This document shows positions 1 to 8,406 of a stretch of 64,000 nucleotides of DNA, one piece after another. The notes below the pieces were generated by a model. It was not told the origin of the DNA. It saw only the letters and a list, made by a program, of their open reading frames with translations, and searched no databases. This DNA comes from Brucella pseudintermedia (GTDB lineage: Bacteria > Pseudomonadota > Alphaproteobacteria > Rhizobiales > Rhizobiaceae), in contig NZ_WBWE01000009.1 of the NCBI RefSeq assembly GCF_008932435.1, forward strand, positions 62,001 through 126,000, written 5' to 3'. The position numbers and the translations under genes were made by a program. Every line of letters starts with the position of its first letter. Positions within the stretch are counted from its first letter, which is position 1.

Positions 1-295
1 GTCCATCGACAGGCCTGATCTGGATCGTGGCTTCGCGTGCGATCTGGCTCTGCCAGGCTGCGGCCGAGGCGCGAACGAGCGTAACGCCGCCCATCGTCAA
101 ACATGCCAGAAAGGTCATGATGGCAATCACAATGACGAGCGCGGTGCCCGTTACGCTGCCATCGGGAACGATGGGACTTGGCCCCTGACGCTTCCGACGC
201 TTGCCGATACGGACAAGCAGCATATCCTTCAGGTCTTCCAAACGGAGACGGACATCATCAAATTTACGCTGTAAGGCGTTCTTTGCATCAATCAT
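1..295 (-). CDS. ftsX: Cell division ABC transporter permease FtsX (N-terminal part, cut by window edge)
   Basis: FtsX is the inner-membrane permease partner of FtsE; the complex couples divisome assembly to septal peptidoglycan hydrolase activation. Only the first 98 residues are present: a basic, charged cytoplasmic N-terminus (about residues 1-48) followed by one hydrophobic segment (about 50-72) and the start of the periplasmic loop. The ATG at 295-293 overlaps the ftsE stop codon by 8 bases, which is the usual translational coupling of the pair. Identification rests on this adjacency and on the topology. Confidence 0.9.
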   Translation of the reverse strand, partial: MIDAKNALQRKFDDVRLRLEDLKDMLLVRIGKRRKRQGPSPIVPDGSVTGTALVIVIAIMTFLACLTMGGVTLVRASAAAWQSQIAREATIQIRPVDG

Positions 296-947
296 AGATG
301 TCGAGCCGCCCATGTTCGAGGATCATGCGCCGCGCATCGACCTGATCCATGAGGGACAGGTCGTGGGTCGCTATGATGACAGCCGTACCCGAACGGTTCA
401 GCTCGGTAAAAAGCCGCAAGAGACGCTTTGCGAGCGGCGGATCGACATTACCGGTCGGTTCGTCTGCGAGAAGCAGTTCCGGCTGGTCGATCAGCGCCCG
501 GGCAATTGCGGCGCGCTGCTTCTCACCGCCCGAAAGGACGGGGGGAAGCACATTCATGCGATCGCCCAGCCCAACCCAGTGCAGAAGCTCCTCCACCTCG
601 TGACGATAGGTCGCCTCTTCCTTCCCGCGCACGCGTAGCGGAAGCGCCACATTTTCATAAGTGGTCATGTGGTCGAGCAGGCGAAAATCTTGAAAAACGA
701 TGCCGATACGGCGGCGCAGAAGCGGTATTTCCGCATGATTGAGCCGGGCAACATCCTTGCCGAAAATATTGATGAGGCCGCGCGTCGGCTTCAGCGCCAT
801 GAAGAGAAGGCGCATAAGCGAGGTTTTTCCCGCCCCGGAAGGTCCGGTCAGGAACTGGAATGAACGCGGCGGAATATGAAAACTGACATCGCGCAGGATT
901 TCAGGACCCATTCCATATCGCAGGCCGACATTCTCGAAACGTATCAC
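288..947 (-). CDS. ftsE: Cell division ATP-binding protein FtsE
   Basis: This is the ABC ATPase of the FtsEX division complex, bound to the cytoplasmic face of the membrane. With the GTG start at 947 the protein is 219 residues, the usual FtsE size. It shows Walker A GPSGAGKT (about 35-42), signature LSGGEKQR (about 138-145), Walker B LLLADEPTG (about 158-166) and the switch histidine in ATHD. The open frame continues upstream to a TTG at 965, but no good ribosome site precedes that codon, and MIRFENVG is the usual FtsE N-terminus. A CtrA-like box lies about 80 bases upstream. Confidence 0.95.
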   Translation of the reverse strand: MIRFENVGLRYGMGPEILRDVSFHIPPRSFQFLTGPSGAGKTSLMRLLFMALKPTRGLINIFGKDVARLNHAEIPLLRRRIGIVFQDFRLLDHMTTYENVALPLRVRGKEEATYRHEVEELLHWVGLGDRMNVLPPVLSGGEKQRAAIARALIDQPELLLADEPTGNVDPPLAKRLLRLFTELNRSGTAVIIATHDLSLMDQVDARRMILEHGRLDIYD

Positions 948-1026
948 CGGGCTGTTTCTCTTCAATTGTCCGCGCTGAAGGACGCACGGATGACATCGAT
1001 ATCGGATCGACCTTTATCCTCTATGG

Positions 1027-1041
1027 TTAATGTTGCGTTAA
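1027..1041. promoter_or_regulatory. Candidate CtrA-binding site upstream of ftsE
   Basis: TTAA (1027-1030), a 7-base spacer (TGTTGCG) and TTAA (1038-1041) match the alphaproteobacterial CtrA consensus TTAA-N7-TTAA exactly. The site lies about 80 bases before the ftsE start and reads into the ftsEX operon. A further TTAACCA half-site is at 1096-1102. That CtrA binds here is inference; only the motif is seen. Confidence 0.5.
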
Positions 1042-1160
1042 TTCAGCCCGAGCGAGCCTTAAAAAATGCATGATCGCGACTGCGGCCATGAAGCATTAAC
1101 CAATATGAGCCAGTCTATAACGCCGGTCGAAGGAGCGAAAACGCAAAGGAAGATGACGTC

Positions 1161-1781
1161 ATGATGGCGAAACGACCATCAACAGCGCAGATGTCGCGGA
1201 CACCTTCGCGCGAAGACCATCCCACCGCGTGGTTTGCCGTCGATCACGGTCCTGTCGAGGATGCCGAATTCGAGACTATCGTCCCGGCTTCGCCTCGCCG
1301 AAAATCCTTCTTCACCGTCATTTCGCAAAAGCCGTACGCATCGCGCAAATTCGCGTCCAAAACCGGTCCGACCAGCGAATGGCCAGGTTTCGGATACTGG
1401 GTCTTCGTCGCTCTTTGCGCGACAAGCGCCTTCTGGGTAGCGGGCGGATATACGCTGCTTGCCGACAAACCGGCTTCTCGCGGACAGCCGCTGCTGCCAC
1501 TGGTTCCAGCGCTTCAGCTGACCGACCTCAAAACCAACATGCCGGAGAATAGCGATGTTCTGAGCGTCGGCGGGCGCATTCGCAACACCACCTCGGAAGA
1601 ACGCATTGCGCCTCCGCTGATCGTCGTAATCACCTACAGCAACGGCAGCAAACGGGAACGCCGTCTGGCTTCGGGAGAAACGATGCTGAAACCCGGCGAA
1701 TATATCGAATTCGAGACGATGCTGCCCGCGCTGCACGGCACCATCGAAAAAGTCGACGTCCGACTGGCGGAGCGGGCTTAG
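1161..1781 (+). CDS. Membrane-anchored protein of unknown function, divergent from ftsEX
   Basis: The product is 206 residues. A polar, proline-rich cytoplasmic region (1-75) precedes a single hydrophobic segment (about residues 79-101), then an extracytoplasmic domain of about 100 residues. That domain resembles the FxLyD/DUF3426-type beta domain found in other alphaproteobacterial proteins (VGGRIRN, then a turn-rich basic stretch). An AAGGAAG ribosome site stands 7-8 bases before the ATG. The gene diverges from ftsEX and shares the intervening 213 bases with it. I do not recognise a specific function; a link with the cell envelope is a guess from topology and position. Confidence 0.75.
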   Translation: MMAKRPSTAQMSRTPSREDHPTAWFAVDHGPVEDAEFETIVPASPRRKSFFTVISQKPYASRKFASKTGPTSEWPGFGYWVFVALCATSAFWVAGGYTLLADKPASRGQPLLPLVPALQLTDLKTNMPENSDVLSVGGRIRNTTSEERIAPPLIVVITYSNGSKRERRLASGETMLKPGEYIEFETMLPALHGTIEKVDVRLAERA

Positions 1782-1816
1782 CAGGCGCGGCTCACAAAAC
1801 GCTGGTGGATTGTTTG

Positions 1817-2062
1817 CTACTGCCAGCAGCCGAGATTGCGACCCTTGAGGTTGTGCGAGTCGATCTCGACCACAAGGCGCGGATCTTCACGCAGGAGGAC
1901 CAATGTCGTGCGCTGCTTGAGGTCGATCTTCTGCCAGCCTGCGCATTCGGTCGGCATGGGACTGCTGTCGATCTTCACTTTTTCGGTCCACGCCGTCGCC
2001 GTACAGCCGGACAGGGCTGCAACGATCGGAACGATTTTGGCTGTCCCGGAAACGAGCCTTTG
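1817..2062 (-). pseudogene. Decayed phage-type (Rz1-like) lysis lipoprotein relic
   Basis: Translation of this stretch gives a lipobox (VAALSGC) and a short mature region with ECAGW, a hydrophobic core, then HN and a terminal GCWQ. That pattern is common in small Rz1-like lipoproteins of Rhizobiales prophages. No start codon stands at the proper place before the signal peptide; in this frame the first ATG is at 2164 and would add about 40 unrelated hydrophilic residues. The signal peptide itself is too short. No holin, endolysin or other phage gene is adjacent. I read it as an orphan remnant truncated at its 5' end; a live gene with an unusual start cannot be excluded. Confidence 0.4.
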
Positions 2063-2466
2063 CGCTTTCGTCCCACGATGAGTGTTCAAGGCTGACAACT
2101 CCAATCTGCCCCGCGAACCACCCGCCAATCGCTTCTGCGATGGAGAGCGTCGCCCGTTCGACATCTGTGCTTATAACGTGCCGCGCTCCCTTTCCGCAAT
2201 ATAGCCGAACGGGTTTACCGGCTTTAAAAAAAGCTCGGTCCGACAACGTTGAAGGCACACCGGAACCCGAATTAGAAGAGATATAAAAGCAGAACCGAAT
2301 ATAATAAGAATAGCCTCCCTATTTACTGGAACGATGGGATAAATCCACAGGAAACGAACATCGACAAGCAAGTTAAACATGGCTGTAGAAAGAAAAAGGC
2401 GATTATATGCTTCTTGCTAAATGATTCGCATGCAGCAGTTTCACTACACCAACCCTGGGGATTTCC
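2063..2466. other. Non-coding stretch before the aquaporin gene
   Basis: No convincing gene was found. Short open frames on the minus strand have no family features. The last part (about 2260-2440) is AT-rich, with runs such as ATATAAAAGCAGAACCGAATATAA, and probably holds the aquaporin promoter. The left part may belong to the same decayed phage segment as the lipoprotein relic. Confidence 0.3.
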
Positions 2467-3152
2467 ATGCTGAACAAATTGTCGGCTGAATTTTTCGGCA
2501 CATTCTGGCTCGTTTTCGGAGGCTGCGGCAGCGCGGTCCTCGCCGCGGCCTTTCCTGAGCTGGGCATTGGCTTTCTGGGCGTAGCCTTCGCCTTTGGTCT
2601 GACGGTCCTGACCATGGCCTATGCCGTCGGCGGCATTTCCGGTGGCCATTTCAATCCTGCCGTTTCGTTGGGACTCGTGGTTGCAGGCCGCCTTCCGGCT
2701 AAAGACCTTGTCCCTTATTGGGTTGCGCAGGTCCTGGGGGCCATCGCGGCCGCGGCCGTGCTTTTCCTGATCGCTTCTGGCAAGGATGGCTTCACCCCCG
2801 GAGGATTTGCATCGAACGGTTATGCCGAGCTTTCGCCGGGCGGCTATAGCATGATGGCGGCCCTGCTTATTGAAATCGTCCTCACGGCGTTTTCATCATC
2901 ATCATTCTCGGATCGACCTCTTCGCTGGCGCCGGCTGGCTTTGCTCCGATCGCCATCGGCCTTGGCTTGACTCTGATCCACCTGATTTCGATCCCGGTCA
3001 CCAATACCTCCGTCAATCCGGCTCGCTCGACCGGCGTTGCCCTGTTTGCCGAAACGGCAGCACTCGGCCAGCTTTGGCTGTTCTGGGTTGCACCGCTTGT
3101 CGGCGCCGCCATCGGCGCAATCATCTGGAAAGGCTTGCTCGGCAAGGATTGA
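2467..3152 (+). pseudogene. aqpZ: Aquaporin Z, broken by a -1 frameshift
   Basis: This gene would encode a water channel of the AqpZ/AqpX type of about 228 residues. The first frame carries the N-terminal half with the first NPA motif (residues 63-65) and reads correctly to about residue 142. The second half, with the second NPA motif (NPARS) and the C-terminal helices, continues in another frame from about 2890 to the TGA at 3150-3152. The break is at GCGTTTTCATCATC: one extra T after 2885-2890 would restore [10 protein letters not shown] and the whole family sequence. The protein is otherwise intact, so the lesion is recent or a homopolymer sequencing error. Confidence 0.85.
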
Positions 3153-3170
3153 TTCCGAAATGGCAGCAAG

Positions 3171-3198
3171 GGAAAGGCCGGCTCAAACCGGCCTTTCC
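3171..3198 (+). terminator. Hairpin terminator after the aquaporin gene
   Basis: GGAAAGGCCGG (3171-3181) pairs perfectly with CCGGCCTTTCC (3188-3198) around the loop CTCAAA, 19 bases after the stop codon. There is no clear T run afterwards. Confidence 0.6.
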
Positions 3199-3299
3199 TG
3201 CGTTCAGGGTTGTGCCGCAATTCCTGCCAGCACCCCACAAAATAGTTCCATAAAGTGGTTCCGATCATGGGAGGGATGCTGTAAGTAACATCTAATTTC

Positions 3300-3361
3300 T
3301 TGGTGTCACGCATTGTCCGACGCAAGGTCGCTTCGCGCTTTTGCTGGAAATGCCTCAGATG
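3300..3361. repeat. Degenerate copy of a Rhizobiales intergenic repeat
   Basis: The stretch with ACGCATTGTCCGACGCAA and CTTTTGCTGGAAATGC resembles a short interspersed repeat that is frequent between genes in Brucella, Ochrobactrum and Agrobacterium. A related copy lies at 35335-35414. Recognition is from memory of the family and the copy is divergent. Confidence 0.35.
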
Positions 3362-3370
3362 TAATGAGCA

Positions 3371-4612
3371 ATGTCTCCCGCAACCGACGCTTCCTCTGCT
3401 GATCGTTACGCAGCATTCCGACACTCTGCCTTCAAAAAATATTGGGGCGCCCGTTTCCTGAGCGCTTTTGCGGTCCAGATCGTAAGCGTCTCGGTCGGCT
3501 GGCAGATCTACGACCTGACACGCGACGCGTTCAATCTGGGCATGGTCGGCCTGGTGCAATTTCTGCCGTCCCTATTGCTCGTTCTGGTGACCGGTGCCGC
3601 CGCCGACCGCTTCGGCAGACGCTTCATCATGGGTCTTTCGCTCATTCTGGAAGGCATCGTGACGGCATTGCTGCTCGGCCTGACGCTCGCAGGCCTGTTT
3701 GAGCCCCTGACCGTCTTTGCGGCACTGACACTTTTCGGCGTGGCGCGCGCGTTTCTCGGTCCCTCCTCCGCATCGCTCGTGGTGAACCTGGTGCCGACAG
3801 AGGATTTCGCCAACGCCGTTTCATGGAATTCGTCAGCATGGCAGGTGGCAACAATCGTCGGTCCGGTTGCAGGCGGTCTGCTTTACGGGATTTCGCCGGT
3901 GGCGGCCTATTCCGTAGCAACTGTCTTCCTGCTGATCGGTTCCGTGCTCATCTTCTCCATCCCCAGACCAAGGCAGCACACCCTTGCAGAACGGCGTTCG
4001 CTGACGAGCATGCTGGCTGGCTTCCGTTATATCTGGAAGGAAAAGATTGTCCTCGGCGCGATTTCACTGGATCTCTTCGCCGTTCTCCTCGGCGGAACAG
4101 TGGCCCTCCTGCCAATTTATGCGCGCGATATCCTTGATCTCGGACCTTGGGGACTCGGACTGCTGCGCTCCGCACCCGGAATTGGCGCCGTTCTGACGGC
4201 TGTCTGGCTGGCCGGACATCCCATCCGCGACCATGCAGGCCGCGTGATGTTTCTATTCGTCGGTCTCTTCGGCTTCTTCAATATAATTTTCGGCGTTTCT
4301 ACCCTGACATGGCTGTCGGTCGTTGCCCTCGCGCTTGCGGGCGCCGCTGACATGATCAGCGTCTATATCCGGGAAACCCTGATGCAATTGTGGACGCCCG
4401 ACCACGTGCGCGGTCGCGTCAATGCAGTGAACATGGTCTTTGTCGGCGCATCGAATGAGTTGGGGGAATTCCGCGCCGGGCTTATGGCCGCGGCCATCGG
4501 CGCCGTTCCCGCCGTAGTCATCGGTGGACTGGGATCGATTGCCGTTGCCGTCGTCTGGGCTGCAATGTTCCCGCAATTGCGCAAGGCACGACACCTGCAG
4601 GGGCGAACCTGA
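3371..4612 (+). CDS. MFS transporter, EntS/MFS_3 type exporter
   Basis: The product is a 413-residue inner-membrane permease of the major facilitator superfamily with 12 predicted helices. The MFS loop 2-3 signature is clear (AAADRFGRRFIMG, about residues 75-87), and the closing region has the RGRVNAVN motif typical of the EntS-like MFS_3 branch. Members of this branch export siderophores or drugs; the substrate here cannot be told. The ATG at 3371 lacks a strong ribosome site, but the first conserved helix begins soon after it. The gene is convergent with the TerB gene and 23 bases from it. Confidence 0.85.
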   Translation: MSPATDASSADRYAAFRHSAFKKYWGARFLSAFAVQIVSVSVGWQIYDLTRDAFNLGMVGLVQFLPSLLLVLVTGAAADRFGRRFIMGLSLILEGIVTALLLGLTLAGLFEPLTVFAALTLFGVARAFLGPSSASLVVNLVPTEDFANAVSWNSSAWQVATIVGPVAGGLLYGISPVAAYSVATVFLLIGSVLIFSIPRPRQHTLAERRSLTSMLAGFRYIWKEKIVLGAISLDLFAVLLGGTVALLPIYARDILDLGPWGLGLLRSAPGIGAVLTAVWLAGHPIRDHAGRVMFLFVGLFGFFNIIFGVSTLTWLSVVALALAGAADMISVYIRETLMQLWTPDHVRGRVNAVNMVFVGASNELGEFRAGLMAAAIGAVPAVVIGGLGSIAVAVVWAAMFPQLRKARHLQGRT

Positions 4613-4635
4613 CTGTTGAAACCGACCCCGGATCG

Positions 4636-5115
4636 TCAGGAAGTGGACGCGCTGCGGTTCGCCTTATCCATCCGATCCTGTATGGCATTCCGGTCATCGT
4701 GACTGATGCCAACCAGTTCGGCCACCCGCCACATCACGTCTGCCTCGACTTCGCTCACCTTGCCGTCGGCATAGACCATGTCCCACATCAGACCGATCAG
4801 GTCGAGCCGCGCCTGATAGTCAAGCTGCCGCTTCAGAACAGACGTGAAATCTGACAGGTCAATGGCTTCCTGATCGGCTTTTTCCGCAGCACGGATCAGC
4901 TGCTTCAGACTGTCGCCTTTCAGATCATATTTCAGCGACAACATGGAAGAGAGCTTCTTGCGCTCGCTTTCCCGCGTTTCACCGACGGCATCCATGATGT
5001 GATAAAGCAGGGCGGCAGCAGCCAGTCGCGGGTCGTCATTGGAAAATTTTTCATTCCGGTCACGAAAACCGCTGGCCGGAAGCTCTTTTAGAAAATCCAG
5101 AAAACGATCGAACAT
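4636..5115 (-). CDS. TerB-family protein
   Basis: The 159-residue soluble, mostly helical protein has the TerB/DjlA N-terminal fold: an acidic metal-type loop in DPRLAAAALLYHIMDAVGE (about 28-46) and a second in VYADGKVSEVEAD (about 114-126). The family was named from tellurite resistance, but stand-alone copies like this one are widespread in alphaproteobacteria and their role is unclear; a part in envelope stress or metal sensing is possible. It is convergent with the MFS gene and lies downstream of hemY. Confidence 0.75.
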   Translation of the reverse strand: MFDRFLDFLKELPASGFRDRNEKFSNDDPRLAAAALLYHIMDAVGETRESERKKLSSMLSLKYDLKGDSLKQLIRAAEKADQEAIDLSDFTSVLKRQLDYQARLDLIGLMWDMVYADGKVSEVEADVMWRVAELVGISHDDRNAIQDRMDKANRSASTS

Positions 5116-5217
5116 TCAACCTCGCTGCCACATTCAAAGCTTGCCGGCCATATCAGCGGCGTTGGCATATTTTCATCAACAAGATTGAAGGTAACGGGCT
5201 CAGCACGTCGCGCAAGG

Positions 5218-5246
5218 CGGTAAACGGCCTATACAACCGTTTACCG
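5218..5246 (-). terminator. Hairpin downstream of hemY
   Basis: CGGTAAACGG (5218-5227) pairs with CCGTTTACCG (5237-5246) across a 9-base loop, about 50 bases after the hemY stop. There is no T run, so it may be a terminator of the hem cluster or an operator before the TerB gene. Confidence 0.4.
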
Positions 5247-5296
5247 TCCAAGAGTTGCGCTGCGTTGTTTTTCGGCAACGATCAGCGAAGGCAGAA

Positions 5297-6958
5297 TCAA
5301 AAAAGCCGCAATCCGCTCTGCGCCTTTTGCGTAGTTTTGCTTTTATCGACGCCCGGATCATCCACCACGATATGCGCGTGACGCTGCTCATCCTCAGAAT
5401 CCGTTGCGCCAGCAACGTCGTCGACCAGAGGCGGCTTCATCTCTTGCAACTGAGGCGCCGGAGGCACCGAGCGCGCTTTGACCGGCTCGGCTGCGGGCAC
5501 GACGACTTCGGCTTCCTCAACATCGCGAACAGCCGGCTTGTGCTCAGGCCGGGCGGCTGCAGCCATCGCGTCGGCCTTTTCCCTCGGCTTTGGCAGAACA
5601 ATCGGATTGTCCGGTTTCGTTTCCACCGGCCCCTTGATTTCGGGTTTTTCCGCCTCGATGGCTGGAGCGAGTTCCACCACCGGAACCTTCCACTCGAAAC
5701 TGTTCAGCCGCCCCGTGACCGGCGATACCGGCGACCATTGTTCGGAAACATAGCCGTCGGCGGTCCACGCAGGATCGCGCGGCGCCCTGACGGCGCGCGC
5801 CAGCCACTCGCGAACCTTGCCCTGATCGCCGGTTTCGGCCTCTTCGATGTCGGCGAGCAATAGATAGGCGCTCTCGCGGGGGGAGGCGCGCAGAACCTGC
5901 TCGGCATTGTCGCGGGCAAGACGATAATCACCCGCCTCGTAAGCCGCACGCGCCAGAGCAAGACTACCTTCGGCATTGTTGGAGCGCAACGATACGAGAT
6001 GCCTTGCACGCTTCAGGCGGTCCTGGGCTGTATCGCCCGATCGAGCATAGACGTAGGTTGAAGCGATATCGGGATGCGGAACCCGTTTCCAGGCCGCCTC
6101 CAGAATTTTCGAGCCTTTCCGGATATCGCCATCGGAAAATAGCGCGCGTGCCGCAACCACGGCGGCAGGCACCAGATCGGGTGCGAGCTTGTTCGCCTCC
6201 AGCGCGAGCGTCCGTGCCTGCGCATGATCGACATCGACAACCGCCATCGCCTTGGCGGTCAAAAGCGCGGCACGTTCCTTCTTCACCACATCCTTGCCAT
6301 GGGCGAGCGCCTGCTTGCGTGCATCGACGAGCTTCAACGCCGCATCCCAATCGCCCTCCGCGCAAAGCTGGCCCATCATCGCCGACGAGGCCCATTCAAG
6401 TTGCGGAGCTTGGGCGGAGGCTTCAGCGGCATAATGACGGGCGGCGTCGCGAGCGCCAACGCGCTGCGCTTCGATATAAAGCCCACGCAAGCCGAGCAGC
6501 CGTGTCTCAGGATCGTCCACCATCGCCTCGAAACCCTTGCGGGCATCTTCCGTGCGCCCTTCGAGCATAGCGGTCTGTGCTTCCAGAAGCTTTATCAGCG
6601 GCTCCTGATCGGAACTCAGCAACTGACCAGCCTGCTTCGTCATGCGGCGCGCGGCTTCGGCATCCCCGGCACCGGCCGCAATCAATCCGGTCGAAAGCGA
6701 TTGATAGCCCCGGTCTCGCTTGCGTGCACGAAAATGACGGCGCAGCGTGTAGGGGGACTGGATAATGCTTTTGACCAGCCACCACAGGATGAGGATGGCC
6801 GCGACAAGCGCCACGATCCCTGCAACGGCGGTAATCAGCGGCACATTGTAATGGTTGCCCGCGAAAGTGACGTCGAGTTCGCCCGGACGGTCCGCAAGCC
6901 ATGCAAAACCGAAGCCAAGGGCAGCAACGATGACGAGATAGAACAGGACCCGCAACAT
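5297..6958 (-). CDS. hemY: HemY-like membrane protein with TPR repeats (HemY N-terminal family)
   Basis: The 553-residue protein starts with two transmembrane helices (about 3-22 and 39-63), followed by a long helical TPR-like domain with repeated alanine-rich helix pairs and a proline/lysine-rich C-terminal tail. This is the HemY of the hemCDXY cluster (COG3898), not protoporphyrinogen oxidase. Its exact role is unsettled; in proteobacteria it is linked to a late step of heme synthesis or to assembly of the pathway at the membrane. It starts 11 bases after the mitofilin-like gene and ends the hemC-hemD-mitofilin-hemY cluster. Confidence 0.9.
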   Translation of the reverse strand: MLRVLFYLVIVAALGFGFAWLADRPGELDVTFAGNHYNVPLITAVAGIVALVAAILILWWLVKSIIQSPYTLRRHFRARKRDRGYQSLSTGLIAAGAGDAEAARRMTKQAGQLLSSDQEPLIKLLEAQTAMLEGRTEDARKGFEAMVDDPETRLLGLRGLYIEAQRVGARDAARHYAAEASAQAPQLEWASSAMMGQLCAEGDWDAALKLVDARKQALAHGKDVVKKERAALLTAKAMAVVDVDHAQARTLALEANKLAPDLVPAAVVAARALFSDGDIRKGSKILEAAWKRVPHPDIASTYVYARSGDTAQDRLKRARHLVSLRSNNAEGSLALARAAYEAGDYRLARDNAEQVLRASPRESAYLLLADIEEAETGDQGKVREWLARAVRAPRDPAWTADGYVSEQWSPVSPVTGRLNSFEWKVPVVELAPAIEAEKPEIKGPVETKPDNPIVLPKPREKADAMAAAARPEHKPAVRDVEEAEVVVPAAEPVKARSVPPAPQLQEMKPPLVDDVAGATDSEDEQRHAHIVVDDPGVDKSKTTQKAQSGLRLF

Positions 6959-6969
6959 CGCCCCGCCTC

Positions 6970-8325
6970 CTATTGGCCGGAAGAGGCCGGAGCCCCACCG
7001 GTTTCATCTGCGGACGTCTTGGGTTTCAAGCTGTCGGCGACGAGCTGCTGCACAAGCGCATCGGCATCACGCCGTGCCCGCATCTGATCGGCAAACTCCT
7101 GCGAGGTCGCCTTGGCATCGGCGGGCAGCTGTTCCCACTCGGTGAGCGCACGCTCCAGATCACCAGCCTGAAGGGCTGCTTCCATACGGGCAGTGATCGG
7201 TCCAACGCCGGTTCCGCTGACATTGCCCGCAACCGGGCGCACGCTTACCAATCCTCTGGCGCTGGCGACGAGCTGGTCCCAAATTCCGGCATCGGCAGGC
7301 AGTTTGTTCTCGGTCGCGACAATCCGGTTTGCGACGGCGCCGAACCATGCATTCAAATCTGCTACAGTCGGAACGCCCTTGTCGGCATGGGCGCGCAACT
7401 GTTCGATGGCCGTTTCATCTGGCACGACAGACGCGTAGGTGTCGAGCTCCGCCTTGAACGAACCACCACGATCAATCGCCATTTTCAGCGCATTCGCCGC
7501 GATGAGCGCCGTCGCGTCGGGCTGGCGTGAAGCCTCACTGACCTTTTCCTGCAAGGAGGTCAGTTTCGATTCGAGCGATGAAATCGTGCCGCTGTTCCCG
7601 GTCACTCCGGCTGTTGCCTCGTCGGCCCGGCTCTGTGCCGCCGAAAGCTTGCTTTCCAGCGCATCAAGCCGTGCGGACAAGGCAGTAGTATCCTCGGCCT
7701 GCTGCCCGGCTTCCTTCGGCAAGGCCGCCATTTGCTGCTGGAGGTCGGCGAAGGAGCCCGCGACTGCCTCTGCCTTGATTTCAGCCGCCTGAACATTCTT
7801 TTCCAGCGCCGCAAGCTGTGCCCGGCTTGCATCGTCAAGCGGAGCCGGTGCCGGATTACTGCGCAGATTGGCGATCTGCTGTTCCATATGCGCCAGCTGT
7901 TCCGCCGTCACTTTCGCGCCGGGTGACGGGACGACATTGCCCCATTGCAGCGCCAGCAGACCGCCAAGGCCGATCACGCCGCCGGCAATACCAGCCAGAA
8001 GATGCGACGCGCCCGCACCGCTTTTTTGCGCAGGCTGTTGGATTTCCGGTTTCACACCCGATGTAAAGGGCGGTCCGGCATAGGTTGTATTTTCCGGCTT
8101 TTCAGTTTTGGCGGGCTTTTCGGCGGTTGACGATTCCCCTTTCGGCGGTACCGGCTTTGCGGTTTCCGTCTTCAGGCTCTCGGTTTTTGAAAAGGTTCCT
8201 ACTGGTTCCGCGTCCGGTGTCGCCTTCGCCGGTTCGTCAACCCGCTTCACATCCGAGGGATCGAGATTAATCGTCACGGGGTTGCGGGCAGGTTTGGAAT
8301 GTCGCGGAGTGCCGGATTTCGCCAT
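6970..8325 (-). CDS. Alphaproteobacterial mitofilin-like protein (COG4223)
   Basis: The 451-residue protein has a lysine/proline/threonine-rich cytoplasmic part (1-105), one transmembrane helix (about 107-128), a long coiled coil in the periplasm (about 140-280) and a conserved C-terminal helical domain. This is the architecture of the bacterial Mic60 relative that sits between hemD and hemY in Rhizobiales and is implicated in inner-membrane shaping. The start at 8325 (MAKSGTPRHS) is preceded by GAGAGG; the frame stays open to 8400, but the extra residues do not look like family sequence. Confidence 0.88.
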   Translation of the reverse strand: MAKSGTPRHSKPARNPVTINLDPSDVKRVDEPAKATPDAEPVGTFSKTESLKTETAKPVPPKGESSTAEKPAKTEKPENTTYAGPPFTSGVKPEIQQPAQKSGAGASHLLAGIAGGVIGLGGLLALQWGNVVPSPGAKVTAEQLAHMEQQIANLRSNPAPAPLDDASRAQLAALEKNVQAAEIKAEAVAGSFADLQQQMAALPKEAGQQAEDTTALSARLDALESKLSAAQSRADEATAGVTGNSGTISSLESKLTSLQEKVSEASRQPDATALIAANALKMAIDRGGSFKAELDTYASVVPDETAIEQLRAHADKGVPTVADLNAWFGAVANRIVATENKLPADAGIWDQLVASARGLVSVRPVAGNVSGTGVGPITARMEAALQAGDLERALTEWEQLPADAKATSQEFADQMRARRDADALVQQLVADSLKPKTSADETGGAPASSGQ

Positions 8326-8406
8326 GGATCCTCTCGAAGTACCAATTGGTTGTCTCAACTCTAACAGATAAAATCGCCAGATGAAGGAAGGTTGCGCCAA
8401 AATGAG

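Noticed and set aside
2171-2380. Minus-strand 69-codon frame upstream of the aquaporin gene
   Set aside because: It overlaps the likely aquaporin promoter; hydrophobic stretch comes from AT-rich DNA and no ribosome site is seen.
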